A DNA stretch of 64,000 bases from Hirsutella rhossiliensis (Eukaryota > Ascomycota > Sordariomycetes > Hypocreales > Ophiocordycipitaceae), in NCBI RefSeq assembly GCF_020360975.1, contig NW_025408670.1, positions 930,001 to 994,000 on the forward strand, given 5' to 3'. Under the pieces are notes generated by a model, which made no database searches, had not been told where the DNA came from, and worked only from the letters and a program-made list of their open reading frames with translations. The translations under genes were made by a program, and so were the position numbers. Position 1 is the first letter of the stretch. Each line of letters begins with the position of its first letter. This document shows positions 24,114-33,285 of the stretch, piece after piece.

Positions 24114-25476
24114 ATGAAGAACATCCCACAGGAATACCGGAAATACGACAAACTCTTCAAGGAAGAACTCGAGACAGGGTTACCCGAACACAGTCAATGG
24201 GACCACGAAATTTGTCTCAAAGATGGAAGAACGCCGACGTTCCATAAGATTTACAACCTAAACGAAAAGCAACTGCAAACGCTACGCGACTACCTCGACG
24301 AGAATCTACGAAAGGGATACATACGAACATCAACATCCGAAGCAGGCTACCCAGTCATGTTTGTTCCAAAGAAAAACGGCAAGCTACGACTAGTTGTCGA
24401 CTACAGACGCCTAAACGATATTACAATGAAGGACCGAACACCATTACCGCTTATATCGGAACTACGAGATCGACTGCACGGCAAAAAATGGTTTACAGCC
24501 CTCGATCTCAAAGGCGCCTACAACTTAATACGCATGAAGAAGGGACACGAATGGATGACAGCTTTCAGAACGAAATTCGGACTATTCGAATATCTGGTAA
24601 TGCCATTTGGACTCACAAATGCACCAGCTACCTTCCAACGGATGATCAACAATGTCCTACGCGAACACTTGGACATCTTTGTGGTAGTATACCTGGATGA
24701 TATCCTAATCTTCTCGGACACCCTAGAAGAACACAAGGAACACGTCCACAAGGTACTCCGCGCACTTCAGAATGCGAAGTTACTGGTTGAACCAGAAAAA
24801 AGCAAGTTCCACACACAGGAAGTAGATTTCCTCGGACACACGATCTCACCAGGAGAGATACGAATGCAACAAGACAAGATCAACTCAGTCAAAGAATGGC
24901 CAACGCCAAAGAACGTCAAGGACGTACAAAGTTTCCTAGGATTTGCGAATTACTACCGACGATTCATCAAAGATTTCGGAAAGATTGCAACACCACTACA
25001 CGACTTAACGAAGAAGGAAAAAGAGTTTACATGGGACGACAAAGCCAACGAAGCTTTCGAATGCATCAAAACGACGATTACGCAAGAACCGGTCTTAACC
25101 ACCTTCGATCCAGAACGACAAATCGAACTCGAAACCGATGCATCAGACTTTGCTCTAGGAGCACAAATCGGACAGAAGGACGATGAAGGAAGACTACGAC
25201 CAATTGCATTCTACTCGAAAAAGCTACATGGCGCAGAACTCAATTACCCCATCTACGACAAAGAATTCCTCGCAATCATTCAAGCTTTTAAGGAATTTCG
25301 ACACTACCTTCTCGGAAGCAAACACAAAATCAAGGTCTACACAGATCACAAAAACATCTCACATTTCGCGACGACGCAACAATTGAACGGACGACAGATC
25401 CGATGGGCCGAATGTCTATCAGAATTCGACTACGAAATAATCCACAGAAAAGGAACAGAAAACGGTCGAGCTGATG
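24114..25476 (+). pseudogene. Reverse transcriptase and RNase H of element C
   Basis: The ATG at 24114 is internal; in the intact element this belongs to one Pol polyprotein. RT motifs are intact: LRLVVDYRRLND, FTALDLKGAYNLIRM, MPFGLTNAPATFQRMI and the catalytic VVYLDDILIFS near 24690-24720. RNase H follows with ETDASDFALGAQI and IAFYSKKLHGAELNYPIYDK, ending at GRADA. One base appears missing at CC 25477-25478, after which the frame reads LSRRSD as family members do. No RIP stop is present. Confidence 0.88.
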
Positions 25477-25478
25477 CC

Positions 25479-26989
25479 TCAGCCGACGATCCGACTACGA
25501 CACAGGAGCACCTATTGTGAAAGGACAACTCCTTGAGCTCAACAATGAAGGAATATGCAACAACGACAGCTTAACGCAATCTTCAAGGTCAATCCAGACG
25601 AAGGCCTTACGAAGAAGATCCAACAAGCCTACGATAAGGTTGATTGGGAACCACTTCCAGTTGTTTGGGAAGATGGCCTGGCAAAGCATCAAGGAAAGAT
25701 CTTTGTACCAGAAGAACTTCAGGACGAAGTTATACGCGAAATTCACGAACACCCGACACACGGACACCAAGGAATCCGGAGGACGATGGAAAGAATTCGA
25801 CGAATCTACGACTTTCCACGGATGAAGAAACGAATCAGCGAAACTATCAGAAAATGCGAACTTTGCGCACGAAGCAAAGCTGAACGACACAAGCCATACG
25901 GAGAATTGCAACCGTTACCAGTACCAAAGAAACCATGGGACTCGATAGCTTTCGACCATATCACAAAGCTACCACCGTCAAAAGAACCCATGACCAACGT
26001 CAAGTACGACAGCATATTCGTCATTACCGACAGATTGACGAAGTACGGATACTTCTTACCGTACAAAGAAGCAAGCAACGCAGAAGAGCTAGCATATGTG
26101 TTCCTACGAACTATTGTCAGCAATCACGGACTACCGAACGAGATTGTCTCTGACAGAGGAAGCACATTTGTGGCCAAGTTTTGGCAAGCTCTCATGGCAC
26201 AATTAGGAACGAAACATAAGCTCAGCACAGCTTATCACCCACAAACAGATGGACAAACAGAACGACTCAACCAAACGCTTGAACAATATTTACGATGCTA
26301 CATCAGCTACGAACAAAACGATTGGGTTAAATGGCTACCGACGGCACAACTAGCTTACAACAGCTCAGTCACAGAGACAACCAAGCTCTCACCAGCATAC
26401 GCCAATTACGGATACAACCCAGAAGCATTCAAGGTCACTCGACAAGGACCACAAGCGGAACGAGCGATACTGCAAGCAGATCAGCTACGAAAATTGCATA
26501 AAGAAATGCAACAAGAACTTCAATTCGTCAGAGAACGAATGTCCACTCACTACAATCGGAAAAGATTGCAGGGACCAATCTTTCAAGAGGAGACATGGTC
26601 TACCTCGTACGACGAAACATCAAAACAAAACGACCAAGCAACAAATTGGATTTCAAGAAACTTGGACCGTTCAAAGTCAAGAAAACCATTTCAAAAGTCA
26701 ACTACGAACTTTCGCTACCAACAACAATGCGGATACACCCGATATTTCATATCTCATTATTGGAACCAGCACCACGAAACGCCAAACCACAGGAAAAATC
26801 GAAGTCGACGACGATCAAGAATACGAAGCAGAACAAATACTGGACACAAGAAAACAAGGTCAGCAACAGGAATACCTTGTAAAATGGAAAGGATACGGAC
26901 CTGAGGAAAACACATGGGAACCCACCAAGCACCTGACCCATTGTGGTTCGCTTCTCCGACAATTCAATCAACAAAGATCAACCTCCTGA
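25479..26989 (+). pseudogene. Integrase and chromodomain of element C
   Basis: Zinc-binding HHCC segment (H..HPTHGHQG, then CELCARSK near 25858-25880). Catalytic core with FDHITKLPP, VSDRGSTFVAKFW and HPQTDGQTERLNQ containing the expected D, D and E. C-terminal GPFKVKK/HPIFHISLLEPA segment and a chromodomain with EYLVKWKGYGPEENTWEP at about 26870-26923; stop at 26987. Frames change at GG 25550-25551, GG 26589-26590 and A5 26794-26798, each consistent with one missing base. Known: chromodomains target such integrases to heterochromatin, which fits the RIP-mutated neighbourhood. Confidence 0.87.
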
Positions 26990-27477
26990 CGAAATGGGAT
27001 TTTCCGGCGCCGACGAATCCCCGAGCAACCCAAATTGGGCTAAGACAGAAGGAGACAACGACACCTGGGAGTACAAAGAATCCCAATCCTCGACGAAGTC
27101 CGAGGGTAACCGATCGTCGTGAGGGGAAGGCGGCCGCGCCTCCTCCACTCGTTGCCGCTCCTTCTCCGCCTCTTCTTTCTCGACACGTTCCAGCTCCTCA
27201 ACGTTATCGATCCCACGGGAGACCGCCCGCATCATCTTTTCAAACCATAATTTCTTTTGTTTTCGAAGGCGCAGAACCTTTTCCTCGGCCTCCTCAAGCT
27301 CGCGTTCGAGCTTGATGTGTTGATTTGCAATATTTCGAAGCTGTGCCGGCGATACCCCTTGGACGTCGCAGCGGGAAGGTGAAGGCGCACGCATTCGACA
27401 CAGCGATCAGAATCCGAAGACGACACCTGGCATTCCCGGAGTCCGCGACGCTCGCAAGCCGAGCAAGAAGGCATCGT
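26978..27477 (-). pseudogene. Antisense accessory ORF of element C (Cys-cluster plus coiled coil)
   Basis: Opposite to gag-pol, between its stop and the 3' LTR. The start MPSCSACERRG at 27477 opens a Cys-cluster: C-x2-C, then CVEC about 25 residues on and RCDV, a small zinc-finger-like arrangement. A predicted coiled coil follows (HIKLERELEEAEEKVLRLRK, then KKLWFEKMMRAVSRGIDNVE) and an acidic/Pro-rich tail. The frame is interrupted once at GGG 27373-27375 (one base short). I recall similar proteins predicted as hypothetical in many fungal genomes; the function is unknown. The annotated minus end at 26978 overlaps the end of pol. Confidence 0.6.
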
Positions 27478-27676
27478 AAGAATGTCGGGATTCGAAAGGA
27501 TCGTGGAAAGCAGGACACCACAACGGATGGACGACGAGGCCTTGGCCTTTCTTGGAAACACGGTCAGACGGCATGACGGACCATGATGAAGGAAGAAGAA
27601 AGGAACGGCACACACTCACGCAGGAAATGACCAGGATATGCGACACGGCGGCTAAAGCAGGTCTTGAGGGCAAGAC

Positions 27677-27690
27677 CAAGGGAGGGGGAG
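27677..27690 (+). other. Polypurine tract of element C
   Basis: Purine run (AAGGGAGGGGGAG core) a few bases before the 3' LTR start at 27697; the expected plus-strand primer. Confidence 0.6.
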
Positions 27691-27696
27691 ACCTGA

Positions 27697-27750
27697 TGTT
27701 ACGACCCGACCAACGGATGTTACGACCCGACCAACGGATGGCCATGACAC
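27697..27750 (+). repeat. Truncated 3' LTR of element C
   Basis: The first 54 bp match the start of the 5' LTR, including the tandem 21-bp duplication (27697-27717 and 27718-27738). The match ends at GCCATGACAC, where the MULE inverted repeat begins. Confidence 0.85.
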
Positions 27751-27824
27751 GGGGGGAGCCAATAGAGGCGCGGACCCCCGCGCCTTTAAAGTCGGCGCGG
27801 ACGTCCGCGCCTGTTATGTAAGCC
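27751..27824 (+). repeat. Left TIR of MULE
   Basis: 74 bp, identical to the reverse complement of 30927-31000. It contains a perfect 18-bp palindrome (27794-27811) and an 8-bp-stem hairpin (27766-27785). Confidence 0.95.
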
Positions 27825-28170
27825 CAGGCGGAAGATAGTCGGGCCGCCCCCTGACCTGTACTCTCCTTTTCTATTGCATGTGGCAAACTGTCGCACAGAG
27901 AGCCAGCCTCATATAGCATACCATCTGCGCTCAGAGTAGTTGTCCGCGGAAGCGATGCTATAATCCGCATATTAAGGTCGAGCGCCTGCATGCGTGGTGC
28001 TTGGACCCCATTGAGGCCAAAGCTCAAACGCAGGCTGCATTAAACCTCGCAGGCGGCCTCGGTTACAAGGGTTCTGCACCACGTCCACAAAGCAGGAGTT
28101 TCCTTTCCTTTGTGTATAAAGAGCTGCTCACTGTCGTGCACTACAGCTAGCTCTTCAAGATAATTCCAAT

Positions 28171-30659
28171 ATGGGGCTTACTGAATTCCCTGACGATTGC
28201 CTTCCTCCTGAGGGCCAGTTCGACTCGCGAGAGTCTCTTCTTGCCTCAATTAATGCGTGGGCGGCTCCAAGAGGCTATGCCTTCACCACAGGCAAGTCCA
28301 CGAGAGACCCGCGGTCCGGAAGACGCACAGTCATATTTGCCTGCGATCGTGGAGGTAGACTTGGGGCTCATACAAGCAAGGACCAGAAGCCAGCTGATCG
28401 GCAACGGTCTACAAGCTCCCGTATCACTGGATGCCAGTTTTCCATCAATGCGAAAGAGAGCCTTGATAAGTCGTACTGGTATGTCAGGCATCGCCCAGGC
28501 GAGGAGAAGTCGGTCCACAACCATGAGCCCAGTCTGCATATTACAGCACATCCAGCTCATCGTGCCTCTCCTCAACTGACCAGTCAGCTATTGGGAACCT
28601 CTCAAGCGCTGGCATAGCACCAAAGGATATCCGGACATATATGCGCCAGAGCTCTCAGACTGCCCAAGGAGCGACACAGCAAGACATATATAACTGTATC
28701 GCACAGCGCAGACGAGAGCTCCTTGCTGGCCAGAGCACAATGCATGCCCTTGCCAATGAGCTTGACAACGAGGGGTTCCAGAGCCGCATACAGCTTGATC
28801 ATGATGGCCGAGTCACAGCAGTCTTATTCGCACACCCAGCGTCTCTAGGATACCTCAACGCATACCCAGAATTACTACTGCTAGACTGCACATACAAGAC
28901 GAACAAATATAAGATGCCACTGCTCGATATGATCGGCGTTGATGCCTGTCAGCGGTCATTCTGTATTGCCTTTGCCTTCCTCAGTGGTGAAGACGAAAAT
29001 GACTATATCTGGGCACTGGACCAACTCCAATCGATATACGAGTTATATGACATTCGCCAGCCATCGGTTATCCTGACAGATCGCTGCCTCGCCTGCATAA
29101 ACGCAATTTCCGGTGCTTTCCTGCGTCCAAGTCTCTGCTTTGCATCTGGCATGCGAATAAGGCGGTGCTTAGCTATTGCAAACCAGCTTTCGACCGTGAC
29201 GATGAGGACTCTAATAGTGATGAGAGGTGGGCTGAGTTCTTTGGGTATTGGCACTCAATCGTGGGCTCGAAAGATGAGGAGACATTTGATCAACAAGTTG
29301 AAGAGCTCGAGAAGCGCTTTGTGCCACGATACGTCAAGGAGGTTAGCTACATACGGGAAACCTGGTTGGACCCGTATAAGGAAAAGCTCGTCAAGGCCTG
29401 GGTCGATCAATATGCTCACTTCGGCAATGTGGCTACTTCCCGGGTGGAAGGCATCCACGCATTATTGAAGAGTCACCTTAAGAAGTCAACATTAGACCTC
29501 TTCGAGGCAACGAGGGCAATCAAGCAAGCTCTCCTCAACCAACTGGCCGAGCTACAAGCCAACCAAGCCAGGCAGCATATACGGATGCCAATTGAGCTCT
29601 CTGGAACCGTATATAGCACGGTACGTGGCTGGGTATCACACGAAGCCTTGCGACAGGTTGCAAAGCAACACAAGCGCCTCAACGAGAAAAACACCCCATC
29701 TTGCACAGGCAGCTTCACCAAGTCTCGCGGTCTCCCTTGTGCGCACGCATTACAGTCTCTCATAGTGGAAGATCTGCCTCCGGCTACAACATTTTCATAC
29801 ACATTGGCGCCTTCGACGGGATAACAAAGAGATTGGTCAGGTCCTCATAGAGCCTCGTCGGCGACTAGACCAACTTGTCGCCGCATCAAGGATATCACAG
29901 TCATCCACACAGCGCGAGCCAAGTGCATTTGAAGCCATAGAGTCAGATCTACGGCCAAAGGCGCCGCCTACATGCAGCAAATGCCACCAGCAAGGGCACA
30001 TCATGACATCTCGCAATTGTCCTTTACGCTATAGCGACATACTGCAGCGGGCAGAGGCACGGGCGGCACAGACTGCAGAGACTGCAGCAATTGCAGGGAC
30101 TGCACAGACTGCACAGACTGTACAGACGGTAGCAGTTCCAGAGACTGCGCAGACTGCAGCAGTCATGGAGAAAATGACAGTTGCAGTCACTACGGTCTCT
30201 ACAGTCTCTACAGCAATTGCAGAGACTACAGAGACTACAGAGAATCTATTATATGATGACCCACGAGCCATCTATCAGAGGTATGTCAGGGAAAGAGACT
30301 CTTGGTATAGAGCACAGCCTCGCGGCAGTCTCAAGACCAACCAGGCATACCGAAAGGCAATGGGCTTGCCATTGCGCTACAGCAAGACTGAATATGACTG
30401 GTGCCTCGACTGGAAGCAAATGTCAAGGAGCTGCGGCTCGAGGCAATGGACCAAGGTAGAGATGATGGCATACCTTGATTGGGATAAGGCAGAAGAAGAG
30501 CGATTAGATGCCCGGGTGGCCGAGGAAATTCAGGTGCAGCCTTTCTCACGAGAAAGAGGTACTGCAGGTATATGGGCTGACTGCGAGAGAGACTCAGAGG
30601 AACAGCAGGCATTTTATTCACATATAAGTGGTGATGATGCCGGCGATGCGAAAATGTGA
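28171..30659 (+). pseudogene. MULE transposase (three frameshifts)
   Basis: It would catalyse cut-and-paste transposition of the element. N-terminal FAR1/WRKY-GCM1-type DNA-binding region with VIFACDRGG, ITGCQFSINA and HNHEP (about 28320-28530). MULE DDE core: first Asp in LLLLDCTYKTNKY (about 28880), second in SVILTDRCLACI (about 29065), CIWHANKAV (about 29140-29166), Glu in ATSRVEGIHALL (about 29430). SWIM-like C..C.H at about 29700-29745, zinc knuckle CSKCHQQGHIMTSRNC at 29967-30014, then a Thr/Gln/Ala repeat and a charged C-terminus. Frame breaks at AA 28574-28575 and CC 29120-29121 (one base short each) and AA 29788-29789 (one extra). Either inactive or affected by base-calling errors. 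Confidence 0.82.
30055..30245 (+). repeat. Degenerate CAGACTGCA-type minisatellite in MULE transposase
   Basis: About 190 bp of imperfect repeats of CAGAGACTGCA/CAGACTGTA type, encoding an Ala/Gln/Thr/Val-rich linker of six-residue-like periodicity (AQTAQTVQTVAV). It lies right after the zinc knuckle. Confidence 0.75.
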
Positions 30660-30926
30660 GGCAGATCGTGAGATCACCGACATGCACCGGCGTGTAGCAC
30701 TGTAGCTGGCCAATTTTAAGGCGGTGAACTTCCCGCGCACCCTCCTTGCCACGCAACAGCGGCGCCCTTTGCGTCACGTCAATCTACCAAATAGGGAAGG
30801 CTATGGGTTCGAACCCTAAGGGATATCCTCCTTTGCAATTAATTGAAGCTATATGTATGCAGCAAGCATGCTGTATCGGTGAGGCCGACTGCGAGCGCAG
30901 TTGGCGGCGGCCCAAATGGCCTGCCA

Positions 30927-31000
30927 GGCTTACATAACAGGCGCGGACGTCCGCGCCGACTTTAAAGGCGCGGGGGTCCGCGCCTCTATTGGCTCCCCCC
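30927..31000 (-). repeat. Right TIR of MULE
   Basis: Perfect 74-bp reverse complement of 27751-27824. Confidence 0.95.
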
Positions 31001-33285
31001 GTCTCCTGATGCCCTCACCCCAGTCTCCCACAAGAAGCATCCCGCTCGAGCCACACCACGCCCAAAGAAACCGGGTCTTCCCCGCCGCTCGATTGCCAGA
31101 CTTGCCCACTCGCCTGACGGCTGCCTGTGCGGTTCATCGCTCTCCTCCACTCATTGCTGGTCCCCGGCATGTGAGGGGAACAGGGATCCGGAGATGCAGT
31201 GTCGGGAGCTTCGGCGGGACGCGGGGAGGCAATCGCCTCCGATCATCGGCCGCATCAGGCTCGGACGTGCGCTCAACAGGGAGATCCGCCCGCCGACTGC
31301 CCCGGGACCTTGCATCCCTTGGCCCCTCCCTTTCGGAGACGACGCCGTGTCGGTCGGCATCGACAGGCCTCGGGACATCAGCCTTGACCCGGTGTAGGGA
31401 AGCTCGTGCTCCCCAGAATGCCGTAACGCCCTTTGTCCTTCCTGTATTGACATGGACCAGTTCCGGCGCGGCGACTCGGCTTGCCGCACGTGGAAAGCAG
31501 CAATCGCTCAGCAAGGGCAAGAATTTTGGTCGACTGGACGGGCCGAGTGGCCGCCAAGCCCGGCATGTTTCTTCCGCCGCCTCGCTCCCCAGCGCGTGCC
31601 CTTCTCTAGGAAACAGTTCTGCTTGTCCGCCCTCGCTCAGCGGCCGCCTAGCGCACGACGTGCCGTGTGCTCTCAGAGACAGCCATCTGGCGCCCTTGTG
31701 GTCTGATCGTTAGCCGCCGGGGCAATCCGGTACGAGCCGTCTCTGCATCCATCGTCTACAGCCAGCTATTTGGCTCCAGCAGTTATACGCCATGGTAGTA
31801 CGACCTAGCTTGGGATCTCTCACAGCCGCATAAGCCTGACGAACCGGGAGCCGGGAACAGGGCCCTTGCCGATTTCCAGGAGAGGCCTCGTTGAGTGCTA
31901 ATACGTACTAGTCGGGGGAGATATTTGCTTTTTTAATCAACGTCACGCCAACACCCAAAGTCCTGACCCCTGCAGCTGGCGCCGTACTCTCTCCTTGCTC
32001 CGATCCAAACAAAGTCCAGGCACGATCCAATCAACCGCCAAGGTGATTGATTGGAGATGAGAGCCGCCAGCATCAAGCCCCATTCTCCCGGAAAGCTAGC
32101 GTCGAGGGCAAGTGCCTGCCAAGACCCAGAAATAAACCCAGAGGGAGATCGGCGAGTCCACGGCAGATCCCTAGTCTGGTGGAGTCGGCGGCGGGAGCGG
32201 GATGCTGACTCGTCGCCGAACTACAACAAACTGACAAAGGAGGGGGAGAAAGACACGAGCAAGCGCACTGACGAGGGCAAACAGTCTGTTGAACCCCCTT
32301 CCCGCGGAAACGTGACCGTCTGTTCCCCTTTCATCCCGTAATGGTCCTTCGCATCCAGCCATGGCTGCTTGGGAAGCAGTCCGTTCCCTGCACTGCAGTG
32401 AGCAAGAGCGGCAGCAAAGGAAACAAAGACGTGTGACAGTGCCCTTTGCTGTGCGTTTTCGAGGCGTTCTTGCACCCAATGACGTGAATGCAAACATTGA
32501 ACGCGACTCAGATTTCGGCGTGGAATTCATTAACGTGCCGTGCAGAGAGTCTCAGACCCCTCGAGAGATTGAGACGCCAGCGAACGCGCCGAGACCCTAG
32601 CCTGCGCCAAGGGCTATGGGCAACAATAAACAACATGTCGATACAATTGTATGATTCTGGAACTCCAGGATGCTGTGCTCCGAGGCCTCTTGGCTTGCTG
32701 TGCGACTACATACCCGGCCAGGTAATCAAGCACACGGGTGAGAGCACGTATGCCAGCCCGCTCACTAATGAAGCAGAGAAATGACTGTTATTGATAGCGG
32801 AGCATACGCTTTCTGGCATCCTTTGCTGCCGGGAATGTTTCTGGCGGACCAAAGACGAATCACTGGTCCCACTCGGCGCTGGCAAACTGCCAGCTCTGGG
32901 ATGCGAGACGTGGTGCTGATCTCTTGATCCAGCGAGACATTGTCTTTTCGGCCGCTAGATTACGGCTTCGGTAGCTACGAGCTTCCCTCGTGCCTGTGTC
33001 ACGGCGCGCAGAGCTGGCTGTGGGACTCGATGATCGAGGGTGTTACGGGCTCGACTCGACTGGCTATATAACTCTGAGCTTCCTCCCCGTGAGCTTGGCT
33101 TTCTTTCCTCTTCATCCCTCGTGTCAATATCACAGCTTCGCCCATTGCTTTATCTGCCTCACTCTTTCGGCAGCAGTCTTTCGCTCATCAATCCAACTGT
33201 TATCCACATTCGTTTTCGCACGCCCGCAAAGGACCAATAACGGAAACATTTGCCTGTCCCTCCTTAACCAGCAAACTCCGTCAAA
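31001..33285. other. Intergenic, no supported gene
   Basis: About 2.3 kb of normal (non-RIP-mutated) GC-rich host DNA from the MULE to the collagen-like gene. Open frames here have no domain or signal peptide, and one begins inside the transposon TIR. The last few hundred bases should be the promoter and 5' UTR of the downstream gene. Confidence 0.5.
33063..33071 (+). promoter_or_regulatory. Putative TATA box of the collagen-like gene
   Basis: CTATATAAC lies about 220 bp before the ATG at 33286, followed by a pyrimidine-rich leader, a common layout of strongly expressed fungal secreted-protein genes. Confidence 0.4.

Larger units (their letters stand above)
20340..27750 (+). mobile_element. 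Ty3/gypsy chromovirus C, not RIP-mutated, 3' LTR truncated by MULE
   Basis: Seen: 5' LTR (20340-20805), self-priming PBS, gag with zinc knuckle, protease, RT/RNase H with YLDD, integrase, a canonical chromodomain, an antisense ORF, a purine tract and the first 54 bp of the 3' LTR. CA and TG are abundant, so this DNA has not been RIP-mutated although it abuts saturated copy B. Coding-strand composition is A/C-rich with A-ending codons, unlike the GC-ending codons of the host genes. Gag-pol is broken by small frameshifts only; I saw no RIP stops. Inferred: a young insertion, later cut at its right end by the transposon at 27751. No target-site duplication can be tested because the 3' end is gone. 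Confidence 0.9.
27751..31000 (+). mobile_element. Mutator-like DNA transposon (MULE), 3250 bp, perfect 74-bp TIRs
   Basis: Seen: 27751-27824 and 30927-31000 are perfect inverted repeats. Inside is one transposase gene with a FAR1-type N-terminus, a DDE MULE core, SWIM-like and zinc-knuckle ends. Known: size and layout resemble fungal Hop-type MULEs. The flanks (CCATGACAC left, GTCTCCTGA right) are not the 9-bp direct repeat expected of a simple Mutator insertion. Left flank is LTR of element C, right flank is host DNA. Inferred: a recent element (identical TIRs) sitting on a rearrangement breakpoint. Confidence 0.9.

Noticed and set aside
30805..30825. GGGTTCGAACCC, resembling a tRNA T-arm
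   Set aside because: No box A, acceptor stem or anticodon arm fits around it on either strand; a chance palindrome inside the MULE.
30901..31713. 270-codon ORF starting within the MULE TIR
   Set aside because: It reads through an inverted repeat into unrelated flank; no features.
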